DNA from: DASROJ01 sp035646975
Lineage (GTDB): Bacteria; Acidobacteriota; Polarisedimenticolia; JACPZX01; DASXTC01
Assembly: GCA_035646975.1 (NCBI GenBank)
Contig: DASROJ010000011.1
Coordinates: 1-8,048, forward strand
Length of the DNA: 8,048 nt
Direction: 5' to 3'
Below are positions 1 to 6,702 of this stretch, piece after piece. A model generated the notes under the pieces. It was given only the letters and a program-made list of their open reading frames with translations, did no database searches and had not been told where the DNA came from. The first letter of the stretch is position 1. Each line of letters begins with the position of its first letter. The position numbers and the translations under genes were made by a program.

Positions 1-1
1 G

Positions 2-10
2 TGCTAGACT
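2..10 (+). promoter_or_regulatory. candidate extended -10 promoter element for dsbD
   Basis: A TG-n-TAGACT element matches the extended -10 form, with 4 of 6 bases of TATAAT. Transcription would start near base 17 and give a leader of about 48 nt that includes the tandem repeat and ribosome binding site. Any -35 box lies outside the window, so this stays a weak inference. Confidence 0.3.
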
Positions 11-23
11 TTTGTCTCCGATT

Positions 24-61
24 CAGCAGCATCCAGGAGCATCCAGCAGCATCCAGGAGCA
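24..61 (+). repeat. 20-bp tandem repeat (10-bp sub-unit) in the dsbD leader
   Basis: An 18-bp block, CAGCAGCATCCAGGAGCA, occurs at 24-41 and again at 44-61, giving a 20-bp period. Inside it a 10-bp unit AGCATCCAG(G/C) runs perfectly at 28-37, 38-47 and 48-57, then decays to AGCAAC. Each 20-bp unit carries an AGGAG: the one at 55-59 is the working Shine-Dalgarno of dsbD and the one at 35-39 is a spare copy. Such an array can gain or lose units by slippage. Confidence 0.85.
55..59 (+). promoter_or_regulatory. Shine-Dalgarno of dsbD
   Basis: AGGAG lies 5 nt before the ATG at 65, which fixes the start. It sits inside the last repeat unit, so a change in repeat number would leave this copy in place but alter the leader length. 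Confidence 0.75.
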
Positions 62-64
62 ACG

Positions 65-1939
65 ATGCCTCGAAGGATTCATCGTGTGGCCGCCCTTCTG
101 ACCGTCGCGGTCGCGGCCGCCCTGATCGGGCCAGGCGGCCCGTCAGCGCAGGCGTTCACCACCGCGCGCGTGGTGAAGGCCGAGCCGTACGTTTCCTTCG
201 ACCGCGTCGCGCCCGGCTCCTCGTTCAGGCTGGCAGTGGCGCTGCGGATCTCCGATGGCTGGCACATCAACGCGCACAAACCGACCTTCGATTACCTGAT
301 CGCCACCGACCTCGAGTTCGCCGCCGCCGACACGGTGGACGCCGGTGCAAGCAAGGCATTCGCACTGGCCGAGCCGATTTATCCCGCGCATGTCGAACGG
401 TCGTTTTCCTTCACCGACGGCAAGCCGCTGCGTGTGTACGAAGGCACCGCGCTGATCGGGGTTGAGGCCTCGGCGGCGCGCGGTTTGACGCCGGGCGCCA
501 GGACGCTGCACGCCACCCTCACCGCCCAGGCGTGCAACGACAACTCCTGCCTCGCGCCGGCCAGAATCCCCGTCGAGTTCACCATCCTGATCGCCGGAGC
601 CAACGAACCGATACAGGCGACACACCCGGAGATATTCGGCGGCATCAAGTTCGAAGGGGGCGCGTTTCCCTCGCAGCAGGCGCCTGACGGCTCGGCGCCC
701 GGAGCCGCCGGCCCGGACAACACCGTCGGGCGGTGGGTGAGCGAGCTTGGCTGGGTGCCGGCGATCGCGCTGATTTTCCTCGGCGGGCTCGCGCTGAATC
801 TCACACCCTGCGTCTATCCTCTTATTCCGATCACGCTGGCCTACTTCGGCGGTCAGGCGTCCGGCCGGCCGTCGCGCACCTTCGCCCTGGCATCGGTGTA
901 CGTGCTGGGCATGTGCGTGACCTATTCGACCCTCGGCGTGATCGCCGCCACCACCGGAAGCATCCTGGGCTCGGTGCTTCAGAGCCCCGTCTCGCTCGGC
1001 TTCGTGGCGCTGGTTCTCGTGGCGCTGGCGTTGTCGATGTTCGGGTTCTACGACGTGCAGGTCCCCTCGGCGCTTCGCCGGAGGATCAGCTCGAAACCGG
1101 GTTTCGGCGGCGCCGCCTTCATGGGGCTGACTGTCGGGCTGGTCGCGGCTCCTTGCATCGGACCGTTCGTCGTCAGCCTGCTGGCCTATGTCGGCCAGGT
1201 CGGTAGCCCGGTTCTCGGGTTCTGGCTCTTTTTCGTCCTGGCGCTCGGACTCGGTGTCCCCTACCTGTTTCTCGGTGGCCTGTCGGGCGCCGCCTCCGGC
1301 CTGCCGCGCGCGGGGGCCTGGATGGAGTGGGTGAAGAAGGTGTTCGGGTGCATCCTGATCGCGATGGCCTTCTACTTCATCAACCCGCTGCTGGCGGCGC
1401 AGGCGGCGCGCTGGACGATACCCATCACGCTGGTGGCTTCGGCGATCTACCTCGGTCTCATCGAGGGCTCCCCCATCCGGACGTCGGGGTTCCGCGTGGC
1501 GCGCTTCACCACCGCGGCCGCCCTCATCGCGGTGGCGGCGGCCCTCCTGGTGCCATCGGCCGCCGCGGAGGCGGTGCGCTGGCAGCCGTACACGGATGAC
1601 GCCCTGAAGTCAGCGGCGGCGTCCGGACGCCCGGTCATCGTCGATTTCAGCGCCGACTGGTGCCTGCCGTGCAAGGAGCTCGACCATTACACTTTTTCGG
1701 ATCCGGCGGTGGTGGCCGCCTCGGGCGGCTTCGACTGGCTGAGGGCCGACATGACGCGTCTGGCCTCAGACCCCGTGCAGGCGCTGCTGAAAAAGCATGA
1801 GATCCTGGGCGCCCCCACCATCATGTTCATCGGCCCCGACGGCAACGAGCATCGCGACCTGCGGCTCACCGGCTTCGAGAAGGCTCCGGCTTTCCTGGAA
1901 AGAATGCAACGCATGACGCACAGCGAGAAAGGTCACTGA
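65..1939 (+). CDS. dsbD: thiol:disulfide interchange protein DsbD (cytosol-to-periplasm electron conduit)
   Basis: This inner-membrane reductase passes electrons from cytosolic thioredoxin across the membrane to periplasmic thiol proteins such as disulfide isomerases and cytochrome c maturation factors. It has 624 residues in the full three-domain order. A signal peptide (about residues 1-30, ending AQA) leads into a periplasmic alpha domain with the redox pair C157/C162 in CNDNSC. The polytopic core (about 228-500) carries the second pair, C249 in LTPCVYP and C364 in APCIGP. The C-terminal thioredoxin-like gamma domain has WCLPC (C533, C536) and a cis-proline at P584 in GAPTI. All six family cysteines are present. 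The length is a little above the roughly 565 residues of the E. coli protein. The ATG at 65 is set by AGGAG 5 nt upstream and the signal peptide that follows. The efp gene begins 7 nt after the stop, so the two are probably co-transcribed. Confidence 0.95.
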   Translation: MPRRIHRVAALLTVAVAAALIGPGGPSAQAFTTARVVKAEPYVSFDRVAPGSSFRLAVALRISDGWHINAHKPTFDYLIATDLEFAAADTVDAGASKAFALAEPIYPAHVERSFSFTDGKPLRVYEGTALIGVEASAARGLTPGARTLHATLTAQACNDNSCLAPARIPVEFTILIAGANEPIQATHPEIFGGIKFEGGAFPSQQAPDGSAPGAAGPDNTVGRWVSELGWVPAIALIFLGGLALNLTPCVYPLIPITLAYFGGQASGRPSRTFALASVYVLGMCVTYSTLGVIAATTGSILGSVLQSPVSLGFVALVLVALALSMFGFYDVQVPSALRRRISSKPGFGGAAFMGLTVGLVAAPCIGPFVVSLLAYVGQVGSPVLGFWLFFVLALGLGVPYLFLGGLSGAASGLPRAGAWMEWVKKVFGCILIAMAFYFINPLLAAQAARWTIPITLVASAIYLGLIEGSPIRTSGFRVARFTTAAALIAVAAALLVPSAAAEAVRWQPYTDDALKSAAASGRPVIVDFSADWCLPCKELDHYTFSDPAVVAASGGFDWLRADMTRLASDPVQALLKKHEILGAPTIMFIGPDGNEHRDLRLTGFEKAPAFLERMQRMTHSEKGH

Positions 1940-1943
1940 GGAG
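1937..1943 (+). promoter_or_regulatory. efp ribosome binding site overlapping the dsbD stop
   Basis: TGAGGAG holds both the dsbD TGA stop (1937-1939) and a GGAG Shine-Dalgarno. The spacer to the efp ATG is only 3 nt, tighter than usual. The arrangement suggests translational coupling of efp to dsbD. Confidence 0.55.
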
Positions 1944-1946
1944 ACA

Positions 1947-2516
1947 ATGGCGGATACGGTAAAGGCAACGGGCCTCAAGAAAGGCATGTGCGTCAGGATG
2001 AACGGCGAGCTGTATATCGTCATGAGCACGATGCACATCACGCCCGGCAACTGGCGGGGCATGGTGCAGTCCAAGCTGCGCAATCTGCGCAGCGGCAACC
2101 AGATGGATCACCGGTTCAGATCGGAAGACATGGTCGAGAGAATCTATCTCGACGAGACCGAGATGGAGTTTCTCTACCGCGACGGCGATGACTACCACTT
2201 CATGAACACGAAGAGCTACGAGCAGGTCAACATCCACTCCGACGTGCTGGGTGAGAACGTGAATTACCTCACGCCCAACATGAAGCTGAACGTCGTTTTC
2301 CACGACCAGACCCCGGTCGGGATCGACCTGCCGCAGACCGTCGACCTGGAGATCGTCGACACCGCGCCTGAAATCAAGGGCGCCACCGCCTCGGCGCAGC
2401 GGAAACCGGCCGTCACCGAGACTGGCCTGATCGTCCAGGTGCCGCCCTTCATCGGGACCGGCGAAAAGGTGCGCGTGTCCACCGAGGACGGCTCCTACCA
2501 GGAGCGGGTCAAGTAG
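1947..2516 (+). CDS. efp: elongation factor P with an Asn-tipped loop
   Basis: EF-P binds between the P and E sites of a stalled ribosome and speeds peptide-bond formation at consecutive prolines. The 189 residues match the family's usual length, with an N-terminal KOW-like domain and two OB-fold domains. The C-terminal EF-P signature is intact: K-P-A-x4-G followed by the VQVPPF segment and a GEKVRV stretch. The domain I loop tip reads TPGNWRG where E. coli has KPGKGQA. The gapless alignment puts Asn35 (AAC at 2049-2051) at the position of the modified Lys34, with Arg37 two residues on. Beta-lysylation, 5-aminopentanolylation and rhamnosylation all need Lys or Arg, so this protein should not be modified there. 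I recall a similar PGN loop in Acidobacteriota EF-P, so it is probably a lineage trait. No modification gene lies nearby. It follows dsbD by 7 nt. Confidence 0.95.
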   Translation: MADTVKATGLKKGMCVRMNGELYIVMSTMHITPGNWRGMVQSKLRNLRSGNQMDHRFRSEDMVERIYLDETEMEFLYRDGDDYHFMNTKSYEQVNIHSDVLGENVNYLTPNMKLNVVFHDQTPVGIDLPQTVDLEIVDTAPEIKGATASAQRKPAVTETGLIVQVPPFIGTGEKVRVSTEDGSYQERVK

Positions 2517-2519
2517 GCG

Positions 2520-2933
2520 TCAATACCTGCCCGACACGAAGTCATCGAGGATGCCGGCGTGATCGAACGCCATGTCCTCCGGCAGCGCCGCGACGTCGAA
2601 GAACCGCGCCGAGACCGCGTCATCCCCTCCCACCGGTTCGCCTTCGGCCTGGCAGGTGAACACTACCGTGATGGTGTGCCCGCGCGGATCGCGTGAGGGA
2701 TCGGAATAGACGTGGAACTGTCGCAGTCGGGTCACCGTGAGACCGGTCTCCTCGGCTGCCTCCCGTGCCGCCGCCTGTTCGACCGATTCGCCATTTTCGA
2801 CGAACCCGCCCGGCAGCGCCCAGCCGTGCGGCGGGTTGCGCCGGCGCACCAGCACGACGCTTCGCGGATCGTCAGGCCGCGTGATGATCGTGTCGGCGGT
2901 GACCCGGGGCCGCGCTGCCTCGGCTGTCATCAT
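2520..2933 (-). CDS. NUDIX hydrolase
   Basis: NUDIX enzymes hydrolyse nucleoside diphosphates linked to another group, such as ADP-ribose, NADH or oxidised dNTPs, using a divalent metal. This 137-residue protein is a single compact domain. The complete NUDIX box spans residues 43-65: G43, E49, R57-E58, E61-E62 and G64-L65, fitting GX5EX7REUXEEXGU. A WALPGG strand leads in, and RGHTITVVF and FDHAGILDDF segments follow, as in small ADP-ribose or nucleotide pyrophosphatases. The exact substrate cannot be read from sequence. Two ATGs stand in tandem at the start. GGAGGT at 2945-2950 lies 11 nt before the first, which I chose. The gene follows the small secreted-protein gene by 33 nt on the same strand and converges on efp with 3 nt between stops, leaving no room for a separate terminator. 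Confidence 0.9.
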   Translation of the reverse strand: MMTAEAARPRVTADTIITRPDDPRSVVLVRRRNPPHGWALPGGFVENGESVEQAAAREAAEETGLTVTRLRQFHVYSDPSRDPRGHTITVVFTCQAEGEPVGGDDAVSARFFDVAALPEDMAFDHAGILDDFVSGRY

Positions 2934-2966
2934 GCCGGCAGTCTACCTCCGTCGGCGAGCGCCGGG

Positions 2967-3275
2967 TCACTTCACGAAGTCGATCTCCGCGCAGACGCTG
3001 TAGAGGTTGCTGGTGCTCCTGGTCTGGATGCAGAAGTACTGCAGCCAGCCGGCAGGCGGATCGGGTGGCAGCGTCCAGGCAAATGGCGGTCCGCACACCG
3101 AGGTCGAGTAGCGCTTGATGTAGGCGTAGTCGTATGCGGCGCTCGGATTGGAGGTCTGCGTCGGTGATCGCTGCTGGGTCACGATGTGGTAGCAGTTCGT
3201 GGCGTCCAGCGAGGCAGAGGGATCCCAGGTCATGATGGCGGCAAGAAGAGCCCCCATGAAGGCGCGTCGGGCCAT
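2967..3275 (-). CDS. small secreted four-cysteine protein of unknown function
   Basis: I do not recognise this family. The 102-residue product begins with two arginines and a hydrophobic stretch (about residues 5-16) that looks like an export signal, with possible cleavage around 22-25 after SAS or LDA. The mature part is polar and aromatic-rich, with a PPDPPAGW segment and four cysteines at 28, 61, 82 and 95. An even cysteine count in an exported protein suggests two disulfide bonds. The ATG at 3275 is preferred over the in-frame GTG at 3281 because AGGTG (3281-3285) stands 5 nt upstream of the ATG. The NUDIX gene follows 33 nt later on the same strand. Features supporting a real gene are the signal peptide, the ribosome binding site and composition unlike the Arg/Ala-rich shadow frames nearby. 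A lack of homologs would weaken it. Confidence 0.65.
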   Translation of the reverse strand: MARRAFMGALLAAIMTWDPSASLDATNCYHIVTQQRSPTQTSNPSAAYDYAYIKRYSTSVCGPPFAWTLPPDPPAGWLQYFCIQTRSTSNLYSVCAEIDFVK

Positions 3276-3462
3276 GAGCACACCTGTCGATTCTTGGACG
3301 GCGGCGCGGACAACCGGCGTTCGGGTTCAGGATTTGCGGGATGAACCTACCACGTTGACAACCTGGCAACTTCCGATTGCGGGGTTCAGCGGAGCCAGTC
3401 TAGCGCACGCAACGAATTCCTGCATCGATATCCTGCTTCGACCGCCTGAGGGGGCGGCACGC

Positions 3463-3552
3463 TGGCGGAGAGGGGGGGATTCGAACCCCCGACTCGGTTA
3501 CCCGAGTAACGCCTTAGCAGGGCGCCCTGATCAGCCACTCCAGCACCTCTCC
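3463..3552 (-). tRNA. tRNA-Ser, anticodon GCU, with encoded CCA
   Basis: The minus strand folds as a class II tRNA. The 7-bp acceptor pairs GGAGAGG with CCTCTCC. The D stem is CTG/CAG. The anticodon stem GCGCC/GGCGT encloses the loop CTGCTAA, giving anticodon GCT (plus-strand 3516-3518), which reads AGC and AGU serine codons. A long variable arm (ACTCGG/CCGAGT around GTAA) is typical of serine tRNAs. The T arm is GGGGG-TTCGAAT-CCCCC. The discriminator is G and CCA is encoded at 3463-3465. The gene stands alone between the secreted-protein gene and the epimerase. Confidence 0.97.
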
Positions 3553-3595
3553 GCGGCGTCGTGGGACCGTTCCGGTGAATGGGCGGGAACGGGTC

Positions 3596-3624
3596 AGGAT
3601 AGCAGGGCGACCAGGCAGGGGCAA
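3596..3624 (-). promoter_or_regulatory. candidate sigma-70 promoter for tRNA-Ser
   Basis: On the minus strand, TTGCCC (3619-3624) and TATCCT (3596-3601) are separated by 17 nt, each matching 4 of 6 consensus bases. Transcription would start about 36 nt before the mature tRNA, a normal 5' leader for RNase P. Part of that leader overlaps a 7-bp inverted repeat, CCGTTCC/GGAACGG (3567-3573 and 3586-3592). Confidence 0.45.
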
Positions 3625-3662
3625 GGCAAAGGGGGTCATAGTAGACTGCCGCGCGCGTCTTT

Positions 3663-3690
3663 GAGTGGCGGGGAGTGGCAGGGAGTGGCA
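3663..3690 (+). repeat. 10-bp tandem repeat upstream of the epimerase gene
   Basis: GAGTGGC recurs at 3663, 3673 and 3683 with an exact 10-bp period, and GGGAGTGGCA is perfectly duplicated at 3671-3680 and 3681-3690. Because 10 is not a multiple of three, translation through it would change reading frame at every unit. This favours a non-coding leader and a downstream start for the following gene. Confidence 0.75.
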
Positions 3691-3717
3691 GGGCGGCGGG
3701 ATGGCCGCGCGACTGTT

Positions 3718-3726
3718 GAGGGAGGA
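3718..3726 (+). promoter_or_regulatory. Shine-Dalgarno deciding the GTG start of the epimerase
   Basis: GAGGGAGGA ends 4 nt before the GTG at 3731 and is the strongest anti-16S match in this leader. It supports GTG 3731 over the ATG at 3701 and the GTG at 3665, neither of which fits the fold's usual N-terminus as well. Confidence 0.65.
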
Positions 3727-3730
3727 ACGG

Positions 3731-4741
3731 GTGTCCAGGAGCAGCCAGGTCGTGCTGGTCACCGGGGCCGCCGGGTTCATCGGCGGACGCGTGGCGCAGA
3801 TCTTCGCCGGGCAGGGCCGGACAGTCGTCGCGATGGACCTTCCGGGCCGGCAATACGCGCATCTTTCGCCGGCCAGCGTGGAGATCCGCCAGGCCGACAT
3901 CACCGACTTGGCGCAAATGGCTCGCGCGCTGGACGGCCTGCGCCCCGACGCGGTGGTCCACTGCGCGGCCCTGATGGGTGGCTGGGGTGGGGCCGAAGAG
4001 TACCGCAGGATCAACGTGGAAGGGACCCGCAACATCGCGACCTGGGCGGTGGCGGCCGGGGTCTCGAGGTTCATCTACATCAGCAGCGTGAGCGTCTACG
4101 GCATGCCGGCGGCTCGTGACATCGACGAGACGACGCCGTTCAGGCACATCGGTCTGCCCTACGGCGACAGCAAGATGGAGGCCGAGGCGCTCGTGAAGCG
4201 CTTTCACGCCGAGGGGCTCGCCTCCACGATCCTCAGGCCCGGCGATGTCTACGGCCCCCGCGCCGGCGAGTGGGTGGTCAAGCTGGTCGATTCGATGAAA
4301 TCGGGCCGGATGATCCTGATCGGCGGTGGCGGCGGGTTGATCAACACCACCTACGTGGACAACCTGGTGGACGCGATCGCCGCGGCGCTGGCGCGGCCGG
4401 AGGCGGCGGGCCGCGACTACATCGTCACCGACGGCGCGCCGGTCACCTGGAAGGATTACCTCGGCGCCCTTGCGGCCGCGGCGGACTGCTCGCCGCCGAA
4501 GTTCTCGCTCCCCTCCCCGATTGCCTGGCCCGCGGTGCTGATGCTCGAGGCGGCCGGGCGCCTCACCGGCAGGCGTCCGCCGCTTTCGCGGATGGGTCTG
4601 CGGCTGCTCACCGCCCGCTGCACCTACAGCATCGCGCGCGCACGGCGGGAGCTGGAATGGAGCCCGCGGATCCCGTTCGACGCCGGCATGAGGGCGGTGG
4701 GCGAATGGCTCGGGGCGTCGAAGACGACCGGAGCCGGTTAG
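3731..4741 (+). CDS. NAD-dependent epimerase/dehydratase (extended SDR family)
   Basis: Extended SDR enzymes oxidise, epimerise or dehydrate sugars, nucleotide sugars, flavonoid-like compounds or sterols with bound NAD(P). From GTG 3731 the product has 336 residues. The Rossmann motif GAAGFIG starts at residue 12 and beta2 ends in D36, favouring NAD over NADP. HCAA (about 77-80) and the RFIYISSVSVYG strand supply the active-site serine region. The catalytic pair Y144 and K148 lies in YGDSK. RPGDVYGPR (169-177) and TYVDNLVDAI (207-216) are typical substrate-half motifs, and the C-terminal half resembles 3-beta-hydroxysteroid dehydrogenase-like members. The substrate is not predictable. An in-frame ATG at 3701 or GTG at 3665 would add 10 or 22 residues upstream of the first beta strand. 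The stop overlaps by 4 bases that of the convergent peptidase gene, so no terminator separates them. Confidence 0.9.
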   Translation: MSRSSQVVLVTGAAGFIGGRVAQIFAGQGRTVVAMDLPGRQYAHLSPASVEIRQADITDLAQMARALDGLRPDAVVHCAALMGGWGGAEEYRRINVEGTRNIATWAVAAGVSRFIYISSVSVYGMPAARDIDETTPFRHIGLPYGDSKMEAEALVKRFHAEGLASTILRPGDVYGPRAGEWVVKLVDSMKSGRMILIGGGGGLINTTYVDNLVDAIAAALARPEAAGRDYIVTDGAPVTWKDYLGALAAAADCSPPKFSLPSPIAWPAVLMLEAAGRLTGRRPPLSRMGLRLLTARCTYSIARARRELEWSPRIPFDAGMRAVGEWLGASKTTGAG

Positions 4742-6696
4742 GGGATCGAGGTGCTGAAGCGTTCCTTCCGGTAGCGGAGCTGCTGGGCCGTCAGGTCCTC
4801 GTCCAGGTGCAGGGTCGCATCCACCACGTTGCCGGCCGACAGCACCGGCTCCAGTCTCGGAAAGACGAACACCGTGACGCGCGGGATCCGGAGCCGCTCG
4901 GCGCGGGCCGAGATCTCCTTGCGGATGGCCGGATCGAGGTGCGTGCCGAACCTGTCGAAGATCTCGGTGGCCGCCCTTTCGTCGCCCGTGGACTTGATCG
5001 TCTGCAGCCTTTCAAGAATCTCGGCGACACCCTGGCGCGCCTTGTCGATGTTGCTGATCTGGACGAACGATTTTCCGTCACGGCGCACGAGCTTCACGCC
5101 GAAGTCACGGTCCCCTGTCGGCCCCCCCCGGGTCAGGTACTGCAGCACCAGCTCGCCGCCGCGTCGATGCGCTTCGCGCACCGTGTCTTCCGGTATCGAC
5201 CGGTAGCGGACGATGTGCCCCTGCAGGAAACCCATGTAGGCGGCCTCGATGATGCCGCTTCTCTCGGAAGCCGAAAACGCTCCCAGCTCCACCAGACGGT
5301 CGTCGAAGATGTGGTAGAGGGCGACCAGGTCGGCGCGGCACTCCTCGAGCGACGAGTAGGCGCGCCCGATCACCGTGCGGGGATCCGCCGTCAGCGCCGG
5401 GTCGACCTGCCCGGATCCATGACCGATGACCTCGTGCATGTAGACGGTCCACTTGCGCCCCTCGTCGAAATGCCGGCGGATGTTCTCCCGGAATTCGGGG
5501 AGATAGAACTCCTCGTAGAGCGCCTCCTGCACCCGGGGGGATCTCGCGCCTTCGATGTTGCGCAGCACGATGTTCTTGCTGCCGTGGTTCCTGCAGAGGT
5601 CGGCGTAGTTGGGCAGGTTGTAGGCTGCCGGAGACACCGGACCGCCGTCGCCGGTCTCCACCAGCACGTTGACCACGTTGGCCACCGGACGGTCGATCCT
5701 TTCCCGCTTGTACTTGTCCGGCCAGGGCATCCTGCGCTCGAAATACACCGCGCTGTCCGCCAGCCTGCCGATCAGCGTCGAGTCGGCGACGAAGCTCACG
5801 TTGGCCTCGTACTGACCGATCACGCCGCGCGGATCGATGTACTGCTCGATGAACCCGTTGAGATAGTCGATCGTCGTGGAAGAGGTGAGCCAGTGAACGG
5901 AGTAGCGGCGAAACGCCTCTTCCTCCCCCGTGCGCAGGTGCTCGATCAGCTCGGTGAGTCCGGCGCCCTGGTCGTCGCTTTCCACCACCGAGAGCGCCTT
6001 CTGGAGAAAGAACGACACCGTCGCCAGGTCGTCGCCGTACAGCCCGCCGACCCGGTAGACGCGGGGCGCGATGCTGCCCTCATGCAGCTCGAACTTGACG
6101 TTGAGCCGTTGCTTCCATTCAGGCGCCACCGTCTCGAGCATCGCCGCGGTGATCCCCGGGTCGTACAGGTTCACCGCGCTCGAGGCGATGATGTCCTCGC
6201 CTTCCTTCTGGTTTGTCTGTACCGGCTCGACCTCCTTGTCGAAGATGTGGGGCCGCAGGCGGGCCAGCTTCGCCTGAAGGTCCTCGCCAGGGGCGAGCTG
6301 CATGTCCACACCGCGGCGGGCGGCGTGCGCGGCGCCGGTTGCGAGCAGATCAGGCGTCAGGGTCCGCGGCACGAACTTCACGTGGTTGTCGTGATCGTAC
6401 TGGCCGTGGTTGATCCAGAGGTACTTCAGGTAGTCATGAGCGGCCGCCTTTGCCGTGGCGTCGAGACCGTCGGAGCACAGCAGAATCTTCTCCAGCAGAT
6501 CGGTGATCTCGAGGGCGTATCGATGGTTCTGCCCGGTGAATATCCGGTCACCCGCCACGGCAGCGCGGTAGAGAAAGTAGGCAAGCACCCGCTGGCGCGG
6601 GGTGAGATCCTCGAAGCCCGGCGCGTCGATGCCCAGCACGAGGTAATCCATCCCATCGAGGCCGAGCCGCTCCAGCTCGCCGGCGTTGCGCGTCAT
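4738..6696 (-). CDS. M49 family metallopeptidase (dipeptidyl-peptidase III-like)
   Basis: DPP III enzymes are zinc exopeptidases that release dipeptides from the N-terminus of oligopeptides. The family hallmark HEXXGH appears as HEVIGH, with zinc ligands H421 and H426 and catalytic E422. The second motif EECRAD (451-456) supplies the third ligand, by family analogy E452. The 25-residue gap between the motifs is short, as I recall for bacterial rather than animal members. At 652 residues the protein is near full length and unbroken. No signal peptide is visible, so a cytosolic location is likely. The ATG at 6696 comes 6 nt after the stop of the exported parvulin gene. Its Shine-Dalgarno is poor (GGTGA, 11 nt away), so translation is probably coupled to the upstream gene. 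The TAA stop overlaps the epimerase TAG on the other strand. Relatives are often misannotated by an older NUDIX or dihydrofolate reductase label. Confidence 0.9.
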   Translation of the reverse strand: MTRNAGELERLGLDGMDYLVLGIDAPGFEDLTPRQRVLAYFLYRAAVAGDRIFTGQNHRYALEITDLLEKILLCSDGLDATAKAAAHDYLKYLWINHGQYDHDNHVKFVPRTLTPDLLATGAAHAARRGVDMQLAPGEDLQAKLARLRPHIFDKEVEPVQTNQKEGEDIIASSAVNLYDPGITAAMLETVAPEWKQRLNVKFELHEGSIAPRVYRVGGLYGDDLATVSFFLQKALSVVESDDQGAGLTELIEHLRTGEEEAFRRYSVHWLTSSTTIDYLNGFIEQYIDPRGVIGQYEANVSFVADSTLIGRLADSAVYFERRMPWPDKYKRERIDRPVANVVNVLVETGDGGPVSPAAYNLPNYADLCRNHGSKNIVLRNIEGARSPRVQEALYEEFYLPEFRENIRRHFDEGRKWTVYMHEVIGHGSGQVDPALTADPRTVIGRAYSSLEECRADLVALYHIFDDRLVELGAFSASERSGIIEAAYMGFLQGHIVRYRSIPEDTVREAHRRGGELVLQYLTRGGPTGDRDFGVKLVRRDGKSFVQISNIDKARQGVAEILERLQTIKSTGDERAATEIFDRFGTHLDPAIRKEISARAERLRIPRVTVFVFPRLEPVLSAGNVVDATLHLDEDLTAQQLRYRKERFSTSIP

Positions 6697-6702
6697 GGCC
6701 CG

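Noticed and set aside
733..1206. Several open frames overlap dsbD on both strands.
   Set aside because: They are low-complexity Arg/Gly/Ala-rich translations without start signals, while the dsbD frame carries all six redox cysteines.
3355..3360. A perfect TTGACA on the plus strand.
   Set aside because: No -10 box stands at 16-18 nt, and transcription from it would run antisense through the tRNA. It is part of a small palindrome, GTTGACAAC.
3440..3458. A small hairpin (CCGCC/GGCGG) just downstream of the tRNA as an intrinsic terminator.
   Set aside because: The stem is only 5 bp and no T-run follows on the minus strand.
3463..3552. The tRNA-Ser gene as an integration site for a mobile element.
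   Set aside because: No integrase, no repeat of the tRNA 3' end and no foreign-looking cargo lie on either side.
3734..3743. TCCAGGAGCA just inside the epimerase matches the dsbD leader repeat unit at 32-41.
   Set aside because: It is a single 10-base match in coding sequence with biased composition, so chance is the simplest explanation.
3199..4119. A plus-strand open frame of 306 codons runs across the secreted-protein gene, the tRNA and the epimerase.
   Set aside because: It crosses a tRNA and reads the epimerase in a wrong frame; the translation has no fold-like features.
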